64,000 nucleotides of DNA from Sphagnum compactum. Its lineage: Eukaryota > Bryophyta > Sphagnopsida > Sphagnales. Below the pieces are notes generated by a model. The model saw nothing but the letters and a program-made list of their open reading frames with translations. It was not told the origin of the DNA and did not search any database. Location of the stretch: assembly GCA_965153455.1 (NCBI GenBank), contig OZ234495.1, forward strand, positions 5,022,001-5,086,000, in the 5' to 3' direction. The translations under genes were made by a program, and so were the position numbers. The number at the start of each line of letters is the position of its first letter. Position 1 is the stretch's first letter. Shown in pieces: positions 11,987-24,110 of this stretch.

Positions 11987-14900
11987 GTGATCTAAAATGT
12001 TCAAGCTCACTATTCCCCCCCACTCACACCTTCCCCCAAGTTACTCACTTTTCTTGTCTTCCTCTTCACAGTTGCTCACTCAATTTTCTCCATTGAAAAA
12101 ATAGATTTTATGTATATGAAGATGAAGCTATTTGCATCATGTGCAAAACTCGTTGATAATTCTATGTCTCTAACAACAACATTAACAATAAAAAAATAAC
12201 CCATTAAAATTTCCACATTGAATAGTTATTGTATTATTGTTTTTAAGAATAAAAGAGCAAGAAAAAAAGACAAAGATAGAAAGAATTTGTACAAAGTCAA
12301 TACATATGATATATGACATCCCAAATTTCCTAACTTGAGTATCATAAATGGTAGTGAATGTCCAATGTGCTCTCAACTTACTTAGCAATTTTTTCATGTG
12401 AAAACTATGTTGGTGGAGATGGAGTAAAGTTGGAAGTGGGTGGGGGGAAGATTTAGTTATTAACAGTAGTTATTTTGAAAGTGGGTTTTGCCATCAAACT
12501 TTTATGTACACTATTGGATTTCTCTCACAAAATAAAGAGTGATATTGATTTTGTCCAAATAAAAATAATAGCATTTCAATCTTGGAACATTTGGTGAGAA
12601 TGTTTTTTCCTTTGATTTCTTGAAGGAAAATTTTGGTGGTTGCTCTTGTTAAGAATTCATCTAAAGGAAGTCATGAAGGTCAACACTAGAAAATCCTCTA
12701 AAAACAAGTGTTGTTTCATTATAAAATAGTTATAACATTCCATGGCAATATTGTCCAAGCAATAGAACTTTTCATGCATCACAATTGATATATTATTTTC
12801 CTTAACAATAAAGTTATTACTTTGATTGCTATAGCTCCAACATATAACATAACGAGATTTTGCCCGTGCAAGTTTATTATGGTAACATGGAACAAAAAAA
12901 TTTACATTGTAAAAAAATCCTAAACATATATTCTAACAACCAAATCTAAATTAACGGTTAGTTGAATGGTAGAAAAGTGTGTTCATCTTCCACACTCTTT
13001 ATAATAACAACATTTACAATTTCAACAAGCTTCATGTATTCAAAAAAACTAAAAAACTTACTTTCAAAATCAAATGAGAAGAAAAATGTCTCCACATTTG
13101 AGTGGTTAGATTGTAATCATGTAGGGTCTTCATGGTAGCTTCATTGTTGGACTACATTGTGGTCACCAAAAAATTAGACTATAGTTCAAGTAAAAGTTGA
13201 TCTACTAAGGGCACACATGATTTACTTTCTAACTAAATTGTTTTAGGGTAGTACTGATGTGATTTTTGAATTTGTAGATGTTTAGAGACTATCATGGTAG
13301 CTTTTGGTTGTACCCAATATTGAAGGTAAATGATGCTAATGGGATTCATGGCCCTTTGAAGTATAAATCTTTTGTCAAGTTCATTTTTCAAACCTTTTGC
13401 AACAAAAATGCATTAATCCTTGACATCTTGACACGCAACTACCCAATCCTCTTTAGTGACCATTAACACCACTCCAATGCACTTGTTAGTTTTGTATAAC
13501 ATGTAGAAATATTCATTGAAACAATATAAAAAGCATCATTATATAGTCTTTTTATGTGGTGGGTTCATGGTACCATACTATGGGCAATGCATCAAAAGAG
13601 GTGCCCACCAAATCCACAAAACTTTGGAATTGGTCATGTGAAAAATGTTATTCAAAATCCATGTATAGTTTATAGAAACTATCTTGAATGAACTTCATTA
13701 TTGTGACAAAGTCATAAATGAAATAATTTATATTTTGAACAAGTTTGTTTAAGCTTTGTGCTATTTTTAATATTGGTAACACACAAGTCAATCCCATCAT
13801 AGTTTCCATGTCACACAAGAGTTCATGTAATTAGTGGCAACAATTGGGTCAGTAACAAAATCATTGAACATTTTGATCACAAAATATTTATACTCACTTA
13901 ATATTTGTTTATAAGGGGCGAACATTGAGATCCACCTAAAAGCTTGTTTAAATGTTTTTCAAGATTTTCAAACCTCTTGACTCAATTACCTTAACTTTAG
14001 TTTGGTGCACTCCAAGTGTCTTTTGGGGGATTGGTTTTATACGTGAAAGCAAATAAATCATTAACTTAAATCATTATATTAAGAATGATAAATTAAGGGT
14101 CAAAGATAATAAAATTTGGACAATGTTTAAGATTATATTGATGTGCCATATAATAAATCCTTACAAAAAAAATGCAATGTTTGTTGTTCATTTGGATAGT
14201 GACATTAATCTTCAAACCTTGGAAGATTGTTACACCATTTATTTCAAAACACACAACTTTATTAGCAATGTTAACCTTTGGCATCCCATAAAAATAACGA
14301 GGAAAAATGATTACAAAAGTGAGGTTGTCATATGTACCTCCATCTATAATTTTTCTAAGATTCAAAAGAATTGGCACACAACATTAATTCTAGACCTTGG
14401 CTAACATGAACCCTTTCATTTTTTTGATGGCGGCTATCATTGTTATTCCAATATTCACCCATTAAAACTCTTAGATGAGTAATTAGAATTTTTTAATTAC
14501 TTGCATGTTTTTGCAAATTGTCAAGTTGAGGGTTTAGAAGTTTTTTCAAACCTCAACCATTAAGCAGACCTTGCAACACACCATGTGAATCTTCACCACA
14601 AGATCTACCACAAGCTTTACCCATGGAAACTTGGCAAGATCCCAAACATCTTTGAACATCCTTTGAATGTCACATTCTTTCATCCTTTTTTTTTAGTGAT
14701 TCTATAAAAGTAGGAACTTGAACAAGGATTTCAAACCATATACTAATAACACATCTAGATGTTGATGTTATTTCTTTCCCATAAGAACTCGAACAACCAA
14801 ATATGTTTTGAAAGTTAATGCAACAAGGATGTTGGCAAAGTTTGAAACACTATGATTTTACCATAATTTGATGTAATAAAGGTGCCTTTAGACAAACCAT

Positions 14901-16958
14901 GACAATTGATCAACTCAACAAACCAAACTAATTTGACACAACATTTGACAAGGGCATAGATGCAATATAATGTCAATAGAACTTGAAACAAACGAAGTAA
15001 TATTTGAATTTGATGCACCAGGGGTGCCTTAGTCAATTTCATAACCCAAAACTTGATGCAATGTTTAACAAAGATCTAGAAAAAAAATTTGAATTTAAAG
15101 TTTGGAGGTTTCAAAGGAAGCATTGTGCTTAAACAAGATGTAGAAATGTGAGAATGATCCTTATTTACTTTAGAATTCTCAATACCTTTACCCACGACCA
15201 ACTTCAAATTGAAAATGAACTTGTAAGGTATCTTACAAATTTATCACACCTTAAAGATTTTATGCAAGAACGTTTACTACTTTAGCTTTGATGTCGATAC
15301 ATTGTTGTTCTTGTGACCTACATCCAAGGTTCAAAATTGACATTCAATATTTTTCACTTATGGGCTATTGCAATCCACAACGAACACCTTAACTATAGAA
15401 TTTAAAAGGCTTAACATTCCAACTTGTTAAGCTCCAACACTTCAAAGTTTTATAACTTGTTGCCAATGCCAATTTGCATTTTTGATTTCTTGCACACAAC
15501 CTTGTAAAAATCGTAGCTGTTCTTGAATGTTGAACAAAAAGATGCACAATAACAACCTTGTATAACTTTTGGGTCTTAACTAGTTAAATATTGAACATAA
15601 ATAAGCACAATGACACCAAACAAGTTTTTGCTCAAGCATGAACAAAATTGAATTCAATAGACATCAGACTTAAACAACATAAGAATTTAATAACTTATTT
15701 AAAAAAATAATTGTAGCTTGTTACAAGAGTGGCGATGGCAATGTTGTTGTAGTAAAAATTGGTGGCAAAAATAAACATGAATATGAAGACTATGAATGAT
15801 AAACTCTTTGCGTGGTTAACCTATGATGGTGATGGCCCATCTCTTGTTGTAAGATAGATGCCAATGGTGGATGGAACATCGATTGGAGATGGTGACAACA
15901 ATTGTTATCTCACATAAAGGTGACAACCTAACAAACTTAGCTTTTGTTGCAAACAATGACAAATCTTAGTTATTTGTTTTATGGATGGTTTTTGTCCTTT
16001 GTGATGGTTAATTTTTTGTAAAATTAATGGCCTAGATTTAACAAAAGGGCTTTGCACAACCTTTTTTATTTTTTCATTTTGGTGAATTTTCACCAGAAAA
16101 AATAATGGATTGTATAATGTCAATTCAAAAATATATAATTAAATAGTATTGTTACTAAAGTCTTTTAAATGTTTCACTTTGGAAAGGAAAATTTCAAAAA
16201 GTATGTGAAAAAAAGGTTTAAATAATAGTAAAGAAGTTGAAGGTTTTGTAAAAGTAAAAGTAAAGGTAATGTGTTTTGTACATATCCATGTAGGCCAATA
16301 GGGGGAAAAAATGAGGCAATGAAACTTGAAAGATTCATTTTAAAGGCACACAAAATAGTATCGTGAATGGTGTGAAGCCATAAACTTTGGATAAATCCAA
16401 AAAAAAATCATAGTGACCAAGTTAAGTACAATTTTTAAAAAAAATTGAGCCAAATTGTGACTATTTAAAATTTCCTTTAAAATAATGTTTCCCCAAATGA
16501 AAAGTTGGTCTAAAAAAAACACCAAAACCTATGTGTTTGCATATTTAGAACGCAAATGTGTGTTGAGTATGAAATCAATTCAATCAACCCAAGCACATAA
16601 GTCACATCATGTAACAAATGTGCGAAAATTGTAAACCCTAATCCTCCTCATGATTTCATAAAATCTCAAGAAAACTTTCACAAAGGGAAAAAAAAGAAGC
16701 CAACAAAGTGCACAGATAATGTCCAAGAACTCTATTTATAAAAAACCATTACACATTGAACCATCTATGCACTCAAGACAACTAAGAAAACAAATTCAAA
16801 TCACCACATCCAAAATCCCATTATTTCCTTGGAATAAAGTCGAGCAAGTTCAAAACAATCCCATGGATCAAAAAAATGTAATCTTCAAAGCCAATATACA
16901 ACCCTATCATATTCTGCTAATCCTTGAAAATAACTATGTCTTTCCACCCTTTTTCATT
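11987..16958. other. AT-rich spacer, no gene seen
   Basis: The 3' end of the SPS transcript must lie in the first few hundred bases, but I cannot place a poly(A) site. Beyond that there are only short, low-complexity open frames on both strands (longest about 94 codons at 14093-14377) with no recognisable domains. The composition is even and AT-rich, as expected for decayed transposon sequence, but I could not assign it to any family. Confidence 0.6.
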
Positions 16959-17112
16959 CACTACAACAAAAGGTGTCCCTGTACACCAAGTGATTTCACT
17001 GGATTTTGAATGAATTCACTGGTTATAGTGAACGGGGACCAGTGAAGAGGCAGTGAATTCAATGCTCTAGTGAACGAGGACTAGTGAACTGCACCCACAT
17101 TTTGTAGTAGTG
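16959..17112. mobile_element. Miniature CACTA (En/Spm) element, 154 bp, complete
   Basis: The element opens with CACTACAACAAAA (16959-16971) and closes with TTTTGTAGTAGTG (17100-17112), which are exact inverted repeats of 13 bases and the classic CACTA terminus. It is flanked by the 3-bp target duplication ATT (16956-16958 and 17113-17115), the size this superfamily makes. The interior has several subterminal motifs of the form AGTGAAC/AGTGAAT in both orientations, which in larger CACTA elements bind the transposase. It has no coding capacity, so it depends on transposase made elsewhere. Confidence 0.93.
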
Positions 17113-18411
17113 ATTGGTCCTCTAAAATTCTCACAAACCTTCCAGACCTTAGTACACATTTAACTATTTAGTTCACTCAAGATAACCAAAGATACAAAAA
17201 TTCGGGCCATCAACTCCTGCAATGGCATTGGCTTTTTCCTTTCACACTTACACAACAAGCCTATTCAGCACCCTCTACATAGTACTACACTATAACCTTG
17301 TCTCTATACAAATAGGGTTAAAGAGCCACTTAATCAATAACACACAAAAGCAAAAGAAACTAATTAAAACAATCTTAAACCCCTATTAACAATCTTAAAC
17401 CCTAATCAACAATCTTAAACACCCAAGAAAGTTTGGAATCCACTGTCACAATTTGACTTCTATTCTCTTCTTTCTGCAACACAAAGTTCCTCCAATTTGT
17501 TGGCCCAAAAAAAGAGAAGAATCAGCAGCATCAGAATGAATCATGATGATTTATGTTCTTTAGCTGCTGTTATGGCCTAATTAGATCATATTAATAATAA
17601 GATCTTTCAATAGATTTTTTGCATTAGATTTCTCTTATTGATTTTTCACTTCCTACATATACATAGATGCCGTTTGGATTTGCCATTTTCTCTCACTCTT
17701 GTTGCATTTTCTTTCAATTTGCACAAACCCAAGAAACCCAAGTCGCTTGAGTTGAAGATTAAGAGCTCGTGGAGCTGATCAGTCCTTTTTGGGGGGGGGG
17801 GGGGTGGGGTTTTAGGATTTTGGGAAGAGAGGAAGCCGGATTTTGATTTAGGAGGGATGGGTATTTGCAGTTTCTTCGGTGATTAGGAATTCTAATCCGC
17901 ATACCTAATCGGGTAATGTAGGAATCAAGATTAGGTGATTAGAGAATCAGGATTAGGAGCTGCATTCTTTTGGTTGTTGGGGTTTTTGGATTTGGATTTG
18001 GCTCTGAGGTTTAAGGGTGGAGTTAGTGAACTTGGGAATCTGGTTTTAAGCTTTTGGGTGGTGGTGGTAGTGGGTATTGTGGACTGGGGAGCTTGCAAGA
18101 GGAGGAAGTAGTTTTGTTGTTGGTGGATTAGGGTTGAAGGTTTTTTGGGGGGGTTGGGAATTGCAGACAAAGAGATGATTGAGTTTGTGCAGATTTAGTA
18201 GATAGATTTAGGAGTAGCAACAGGATTGAGCTTGTGGGTATCCCTCTGATCTGTTGTTTTTCTTTGTTCGTTGTTGTTGCTACTGCTCCATTCCTGCCAG
18301 ATCCAATTTAGGGTTTGTAGTTAACGCTTTGTTTTTGTGGTTTTCGGCTAGCAAGCGGTTTTTGGGGGAGAGAACGAGAGAGAGAGAGGGTGTGGGCTAT
18401 TTTGTTGGGAT
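17113..18411 (+). other. Spacer and probable promoter/leader of the MBD-C2H2-PHD gene
   Basis: No coding region is supported. Near 17380-17422 AACAATCTTAAAC is repeated three times about 20 bases apart. A G-run with one T lies at about 17791-17810. The last few hundred bases are G-rich on the + strand (17820-18410) and probably form the 5' untranslated leader of the gene starting at 18412. The 79-codon minus-strand frame at 17931-18170 is a compositional shadow. Confidence 0.5.
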
Positions 18412-21400
18412 ATGGAAGTTGGAGAAGAAGAAGAAGAAGAAGAGGAAGAATGGATAATCTCTATACCCTTAATAGATTTGAGATCTTTTGCAGACGATGA
18501 GCTCTGGAAGTTGGCAGTTTGCAGCAGCAGTAGACCATTGCAAGACATTGAGCAGCAGCATATCCCAGTACCCAAGATCAACAGAGCTGTGTTCAACGAG
18601 AGTGCCGGGAGCAAGCGACAAACTTACAGAAAGTGGGATTTGCTTATAAAGGAAACAAAGCCCACCCCCACCCCCACCCAGGAGCTGCTGGCAGCTGCAG
18701 AGTCCACTACAGGAGTGTCTTCATCATCGGCCAGGAAGATAATGACGATGTCCACCACCATTTTGCAATCCTCATCACATCAACAAGAAACCATTAGGGA
18801 CAATGGCCACCAATGCAAGATAGATCAGACACATCAGGGTTTGGAGGAGACTGGAGGAAGAGATAGTCTCCAGGGAGTTCTGCAAGTTGATACAACATTG
18901 CTTGAGAGCAAGGAAGTTGGAGCAGCAGGTAGAGGGGATTCAGGGATTGTGCTGCACTTGAATAGACGAGAGGGTGGTGGTGTTGCTATTGCTGGGCAGA
19001 AGAGACGGCAACCTAATGATGCCAATCATCATCATCATTGTGGTGATGGTGCTAGTGCTCATAGTTTGCATCAGCTTCACAAGAGTTTGAAATCCACCCA
19101 GAAGCAGTCTCCTGGGGAAGAAGAGCAGCATCATCGAGAAAGAGTTGCTGCACATGGCAGTGCAGAATTGTCCATGGCAGCAGGGATGATGATGAGCAGC
19201 ATGGGGGGACATCCTCCTCCTCCTCCTCCTGCAGCAAGTTTAGGGCAACAAAATAATCCTGATGTTGTTGAATCTGAACCTGAAATTTATGCAGAGATGA
19301 TGAAGCAGCAGCTGAAGAGAAAGAACGGGACATGGATGACCACTGCAAACATGGATGGCAAAGTTGTGCATGCGCAGGGCTTCCCAAAGGGCTGGACTGT
19401 GTCTGTGGGTTTGCGGCATAAGACTGGACGACTTTTTTACGAGTACAAACAATGGAAAAGGTTTGTAGTAAAACCACGCCCTTTCTCCTACTACTACACA
19501 ACAGCTACAAGCTACGCATTATTTCTCTCTCATGATGTCAGAGTGTTCCATGTAACCATCATCATCATCATAGAGGGATAGGAAGGCAAATTGTGAGAGA
19601 AGCTATGATGATGATTCTGATGGGCTGGAGACAATTATTGTGTTTTGTTGGGTGCAGCCCAGATGGTAAAATATGGGGTTCCTTCAAGGAGGCTGCTGTA
19701 CATATGGTGCACATGTTGCAGCAGGAGCATTTCTTTAATGTTATTGCTCCACCTCGCCGATCTTGCCCAGTCTGTGAACAATTGGATCCGTCTCTCTTCC
19801 ACCTTACCCATTGTTGCCCTATGAGAGATCCTGAATGGATATGCAAAGTGTGTGACCGTATTTTCTCGAATTCGGAAGCCCTTCAAATCCATCAAAGTGC
19901 ACATGCATCTACTAATCAGGTACTGAAGGATCCCCTGAAGGCAAGTACTGGCTCAAGAAATCCTTTTGAAGTGGATATTGCTTCAACTCCAGAGACTAAC
20001 CCTGTGGCGTGTGGAAATGGAGGTTCATATTCCTCCAGCTGCATCAGCTACCACACTTGTACAACAACAACAGATCCTTCTAGATGGATTTGCAAAATCT
20101 GTGACACTGTATACAGTAATTCAGAAGCCCTCAGAATCCATGAAAATGGGCATGCATTGGCAAGCCAGATGCTCAATACCAAAAGGCTCATCACAGATTC
20201 CGGGCTACAAAATACAAACTGCAAAGGGCATCATGGCAAGATCTTGTCAGAGCGACAGGGGCAACAGGAATCAGAGTCCAAAAGGGAAGGTGACAAAACC
20301 CACAGGAACCTGACCAGTAGAGAAGATGGTTTAACCAAGAGAGATCTCTTGGAGGGCATGATGGATGCCAGCCAGGATCATCAGCGACAACTCTTGCAGC
20401 GATCACCTATTGGCTCTAGGGAAGAATGTCTGTGCATCTCTTGTGATGCAGAACAGCAGAAGGCAAATCCACAATCTAAGCATTTTGGCAGCTCCCAACA
20501 CCTCAGCAGTTTTTCACATACTGACATGCTGTGCAGCAACAACTTGCACACTCGTTCTGAGGTTGCACCATCCAATTCTTTGGACCCTATCTATCAAGAG
20601 AATCCTGCAAGTGCAGATGTCTCCAACAGCTCTGATGCCTCGAACTACTCTGAAGAGCTGCTCCCCAAAGGATTCCATGGATTTCAGATGGGGCTTGATG
20701 AGAATGGAACACATGTGGGTGGTGGTTACCCAAAGGTCCAAAGCACCGCAGAAGATGAACATGGAGGAGCTTTTGAATCTCCAACATGCCATGAGCATTT
20801 TCACAAGGCTTCACTGTTTAATGACCATTTGGCTTCATTAAAAACAAGGAGAAAAAAGCCCACCCAAGTTCTATACAATAGTGAAATTATGGGCTCCATG
20901 GAAACTTTGAGGACAAACTTTGATCAAAGTATAACAGGGTTTGACATGAAGAATCATCTGGCAGCAAAGTTGGAGAATGAGTCTGCCAGTGTACAGGGGC
21001 AACCAATGCAGGAGATATTCTGGAGAATGATCCAAAATTCTGCTCATGTAGGCACGCCCAATGGGACACATACCTCTAATGCTACAGTTACTGCATTCCT
21101 TGAGAAGGAAAAGGTACTCTCGAGACCCTTGCTTGGCCAAGTGATGCAATTCAAGGCAATGCCAGGAACTTCACACTTTGTGTTCAGGGTGCAGGAGGCC
21201 CCAACCACTACCCTATATGTAGGCCTCTATGTCTTTTAGGCATAGATGCTTGCATATACAGGGACATGCTAAAATGAAATAAAAGTTCTTTCCTTCAGAA
21301 GCTTGTTGCAGCTTGAATGAGGATACTGTTGACTTTTTTTATTAGCAATGTCTCTTGAGTGCTAGCCAACATCACGTCTGAGTCTTCCCATTGCTTCCAG

Positions 21401-22110
21401 AAAGGCAACAGAAACTCAGGATGCAGATTGTGTATAATGGTTTGCCCAAGTTTTTGGGAAGATTATTATATGCTTATCTACACCCACTGTTGGGAGCTGA
21501 TGAACTCAGTGGGTAGTCATGGCAGCTCGTCACTGCCGTTCGTGATGAAGGTGATGGTCTGTCAGTTTGTGAGCGACTCTCATGAGTTATGACTGCACTC
21601 ATTGTCGTGTTACCTTTAATTGTTGTTGTGGAGATTTCTCAGCAACTTCATCGATCTTTGTGTTCTGTTGTTGTGTGCTGCAATTGTGAAAATGTCGTGC
21701 AGCATGGGTCATATCAGGCAGAGGACATGCAGCATGGGATGAAGACTGAAGTCTTTGAAGAGGATGAAGTTCAATATGCTGAGTTGCATCGGACAATCAA
21801 CAACAACATTGCTTGTACTGAGGCACAAGCTATTCACACTGTTCTGAACATGCAATCACAATATTCATCGGATGAGGGAGGTGCAGAGCAAGATGAGCAT
21901 TACAAAGACAATGAGTTCCAAAGTCCTGCTCAGAGCCCATATGAAGAGGGGGACTGCTATATTTGTGGTACACATGAAAAGGGTGCTCCAGAGCAGGTCT
22001 ATTGTGATTGCTGTGGAGCTGGATTTCATTGGAGTTGTGTGACTTCTGAGCTGCAACCTGTCCCTGAAGGTAGTTGGATGTGCCCTGAATGTGAAATCGA
22101 GCATTTTTGA
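18412..22110 (+). CDS. Nuclear protein with MBD-like domain, two C2H2 fingers and a C-terminal PHD finger
   Basis: Proposed exons: 18412-19460, 19658-21113 and 21703-22110 (about 970 aa). The first splice joins an AG|C serine codon and completes an MBD-like fold: FPKGWTVSVGLRHKTGR before it and SPDGKIWGSFKEA after it. This follows the GW...R...G...Y.SPDGK..S..E pattern of methyl-CpG-binding domains. Two C-x2-C-x12-H-x3-H fingers follow (CKVCDRIFSNSEALQIHQSAH at 19840-19902 and CKICDTVYSNSEALRIHENGH at 20092-20154). The C-terminal exon has a C4HC3 PHD finger from CYIC (about 21955) to CPEC (about 22084). The N-terminus is low in complexity (poly-Glu at residues 5-13, His- and Pro-runs). A chromatin-reading role is inferred. 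The second intron is my inference from phase-0 sites AAG|GT (21113) and CAG|CAT (21703); without it, exon 2 would end at a stop at 21239 and the PHD part would be a separate gene. Confidence 0.72.
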
Positions 22111-22555
22111 ACCTGTTAATGATGATGGCCACCATTTGTGGCTTCTTCCATTTCAGGGAAGAATTTAGTTGTCTTACTTAGAACAAGTCCCCAATGAAGG
22201 TCCCTTCAAATTGTTGGGATAAATGGCAAGGGTCTCTTGAGTGCTAGCCAATGTCATGACTGAGCCTTCTTCAGGTTGGTTCCAGAAATGCAACAGGAAC
22301 CTGGGGACACAGATGTTTGTATAATGGTACAACCCAAATCTTGGGATACTATTATATTTGTATCTACACCCACCACTTGGAGCTGATGAAGACAGTAGGG
22401 GAGTGATGAATAGCATCTCATCACTGCTATTCATGATGAAGGTGGTGATGGTCCGACACTTTGTGGGCAACTGTCACAAGTCTATACGACCAGACTCATT
22501 GCTGTGTTGCTACCTTCAAAGTGTTGTTTCGGAGTTTTCTTCTCAGCCTCAGTTG
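21352..22555. repeat. Diverged direct duplication flanking the PHD exon
   Basis: Bases 21352-21650 and 22234-22555 are clearly related: both start CTCTTGAGTGCTAGCCAA, share CTATATTATATG/ATCTACACCCAC-type blocks, and continue into GATGAAGGTGATGGTC and CTCAGC. They differ by many substitutions and short indels. Copy 1 lies in the proposed last intron and copy 2 in the 3' flank, so the PHD exon sits between two copies. Similarity fades after CAATTGTGAAAA/AACTGTGAAAA and no second PHD finger is seen. Confidence 0.8.
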
Positions 22556-23403
22556 CTGCTGCTGTCAACTGAAAGACCAGCATTGAGGTGTTCTGGACTA
22601 CCCTCATATAACTGTGAAAACATGAATGAGGGCAACTTCACCCACGATTCTGCCAAGTGATGGAGGTAGTCAGTCTTGGTAAATTGGTTTGCAACACGAC
22701 TACATTAGTGTCTTGCTTAAGTCCACAGAGAGTGAGGAACTTGTTTCCAGCTTCAATGTGACTGTTGTTGGAGCACTCACTTCTCCCTCCTCTTCCTTCT
22801 GATCATCTTCCTCTAAACCCATGGTTGTCATCACCACCCATCTCTCTGACTGAGAAGTGATTTGGAGGTCGCACAGTTGCAGGATTGATGACGTCCTTTT
22901 TGGTACTGCATATGTGATGAATGACGCACTTGTGAAATTTCTATACTGGCCTCTAAACCCTAACCCAAGAAGAGAATCCGCAATAAGATTGTAGATTCAC
23001 AAGGATGAAATTGTGTTGCTCTAGAAGCTTCCTTGTTGAAACAAATGGCTTGTTGCTGAATGGCTCTGTCCCTTATGACAAAGTTCAGAACCAGCTTAAA
23101 ATAGGAAATGTTCCCATGAAGTTTGTAGAGAAGTGAGTTCACAGTTTATAGTCACATCTGGTGAACATTCCCCAAAATGTGGGACCAAATTGAAACTACA
23201 TTGTTCTGCTGAATGTTCCTCAAATTGTGGAACCAAATGAAAACAACATTGTTATGTAGTCTCTCCTTTACAAGCTAGGGTCAACAAATATTGTTGTCTT
23301 CCATTGCTTATGTTGAACAACAAATTCTAAAGGCTGGCTCTACATCCATTCACAAACTTCAAACTTGGTGCCGTGTCCTCTCCCCAAATCAGTTGTTGGT
23401 ACA
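22556..23403. other. Spacer after the MBD-C2H2-PHD gene
   Basis: No coding region is supported. Around 23160-23260 a block GAACATTCCCCAAAATGTGGGACCAAA is followed about 50 bases later by a diverged copy (GAATGTTCCTCAAATTGTGG), a small tandem duplication. The rest holds nothing I can name. Confidence 0.55.
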
Positions 23404-24110
23404 TTTGTCAAGTTAACCTAAAAGGAGCATTGATTCTTCCATGTGCATATACTTAGATGGACCCAATTGAAAATCTTACAATTTCATCTAGACTCTCTAC
23501 CACTTTTGTCAAGTTAACCTAAAAGGAGCATTGATTCTTCCATGTGCATATACTTAGATAGACCCAATTGAGAATCTTACGATTTCATCTAGACTCTCTA
23601 CCACTTTTGTCAAGTTAACCTAAAAGGAGCATTGATTCTTCCATGTGCATATACTTAGATAGACCCAATTGAAAATCTTACAATTTCATCTAGACTCTCT
23701 ACCACTTTTGTCAAGTTAACCTGAAAGGAGCATTGATTCTTCCATGTGCATATACTTAGATAGACCCAATTGAGAATCTTACGATTTCATCTAGACTCTC
23801 TACCACTTTTGTCAAGTTAACCTAAAAGGAGCATTGATTCTTCCATGTGCATATACTTAGATAGACCCAATTGAAAATCTTACAATTTCATCTAGACTCT
23901 CTACCACTTTTGTCAAGTTAACCTAAAAGGAGCATTGATTCTTCCATGTGCATATACTTAGATAGACCCAATTGAGAATCTTACGATTTCATCTAGACTC
24001 TCTACCACTTTTGTCAAGTTAACCTAAAAGGAGCATTGATTCTTCCATGTGCATATACTTAGATAGACCCAATTGAAAATCTTACAATTTCATCTAGACT
24101 CTCTACCACT
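23404..24110. repeat. Satellite-like array: seven 101-bp units in alternating A/B types
   Basis: Units begin TTTGTCAAGTTAACCT at 23404, 23505, 23606, 23707, 23808, 23909 and 24010, exactly 101 bases apart, and end in TCTAGACTCTCTACCAC. Units 1, 3, 5 and 7 read GAAAATCTTACAATTTC; units 2, 4 and 6 read GAGAATCTTACGATTTC. The alternation is perfect, so the true expansion unit is a 202-bp dimer. Other differences are single-base (GATGG versus GATAG in unit 1, CCTGAAAGG in unit 4). Confidence 0.96.
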
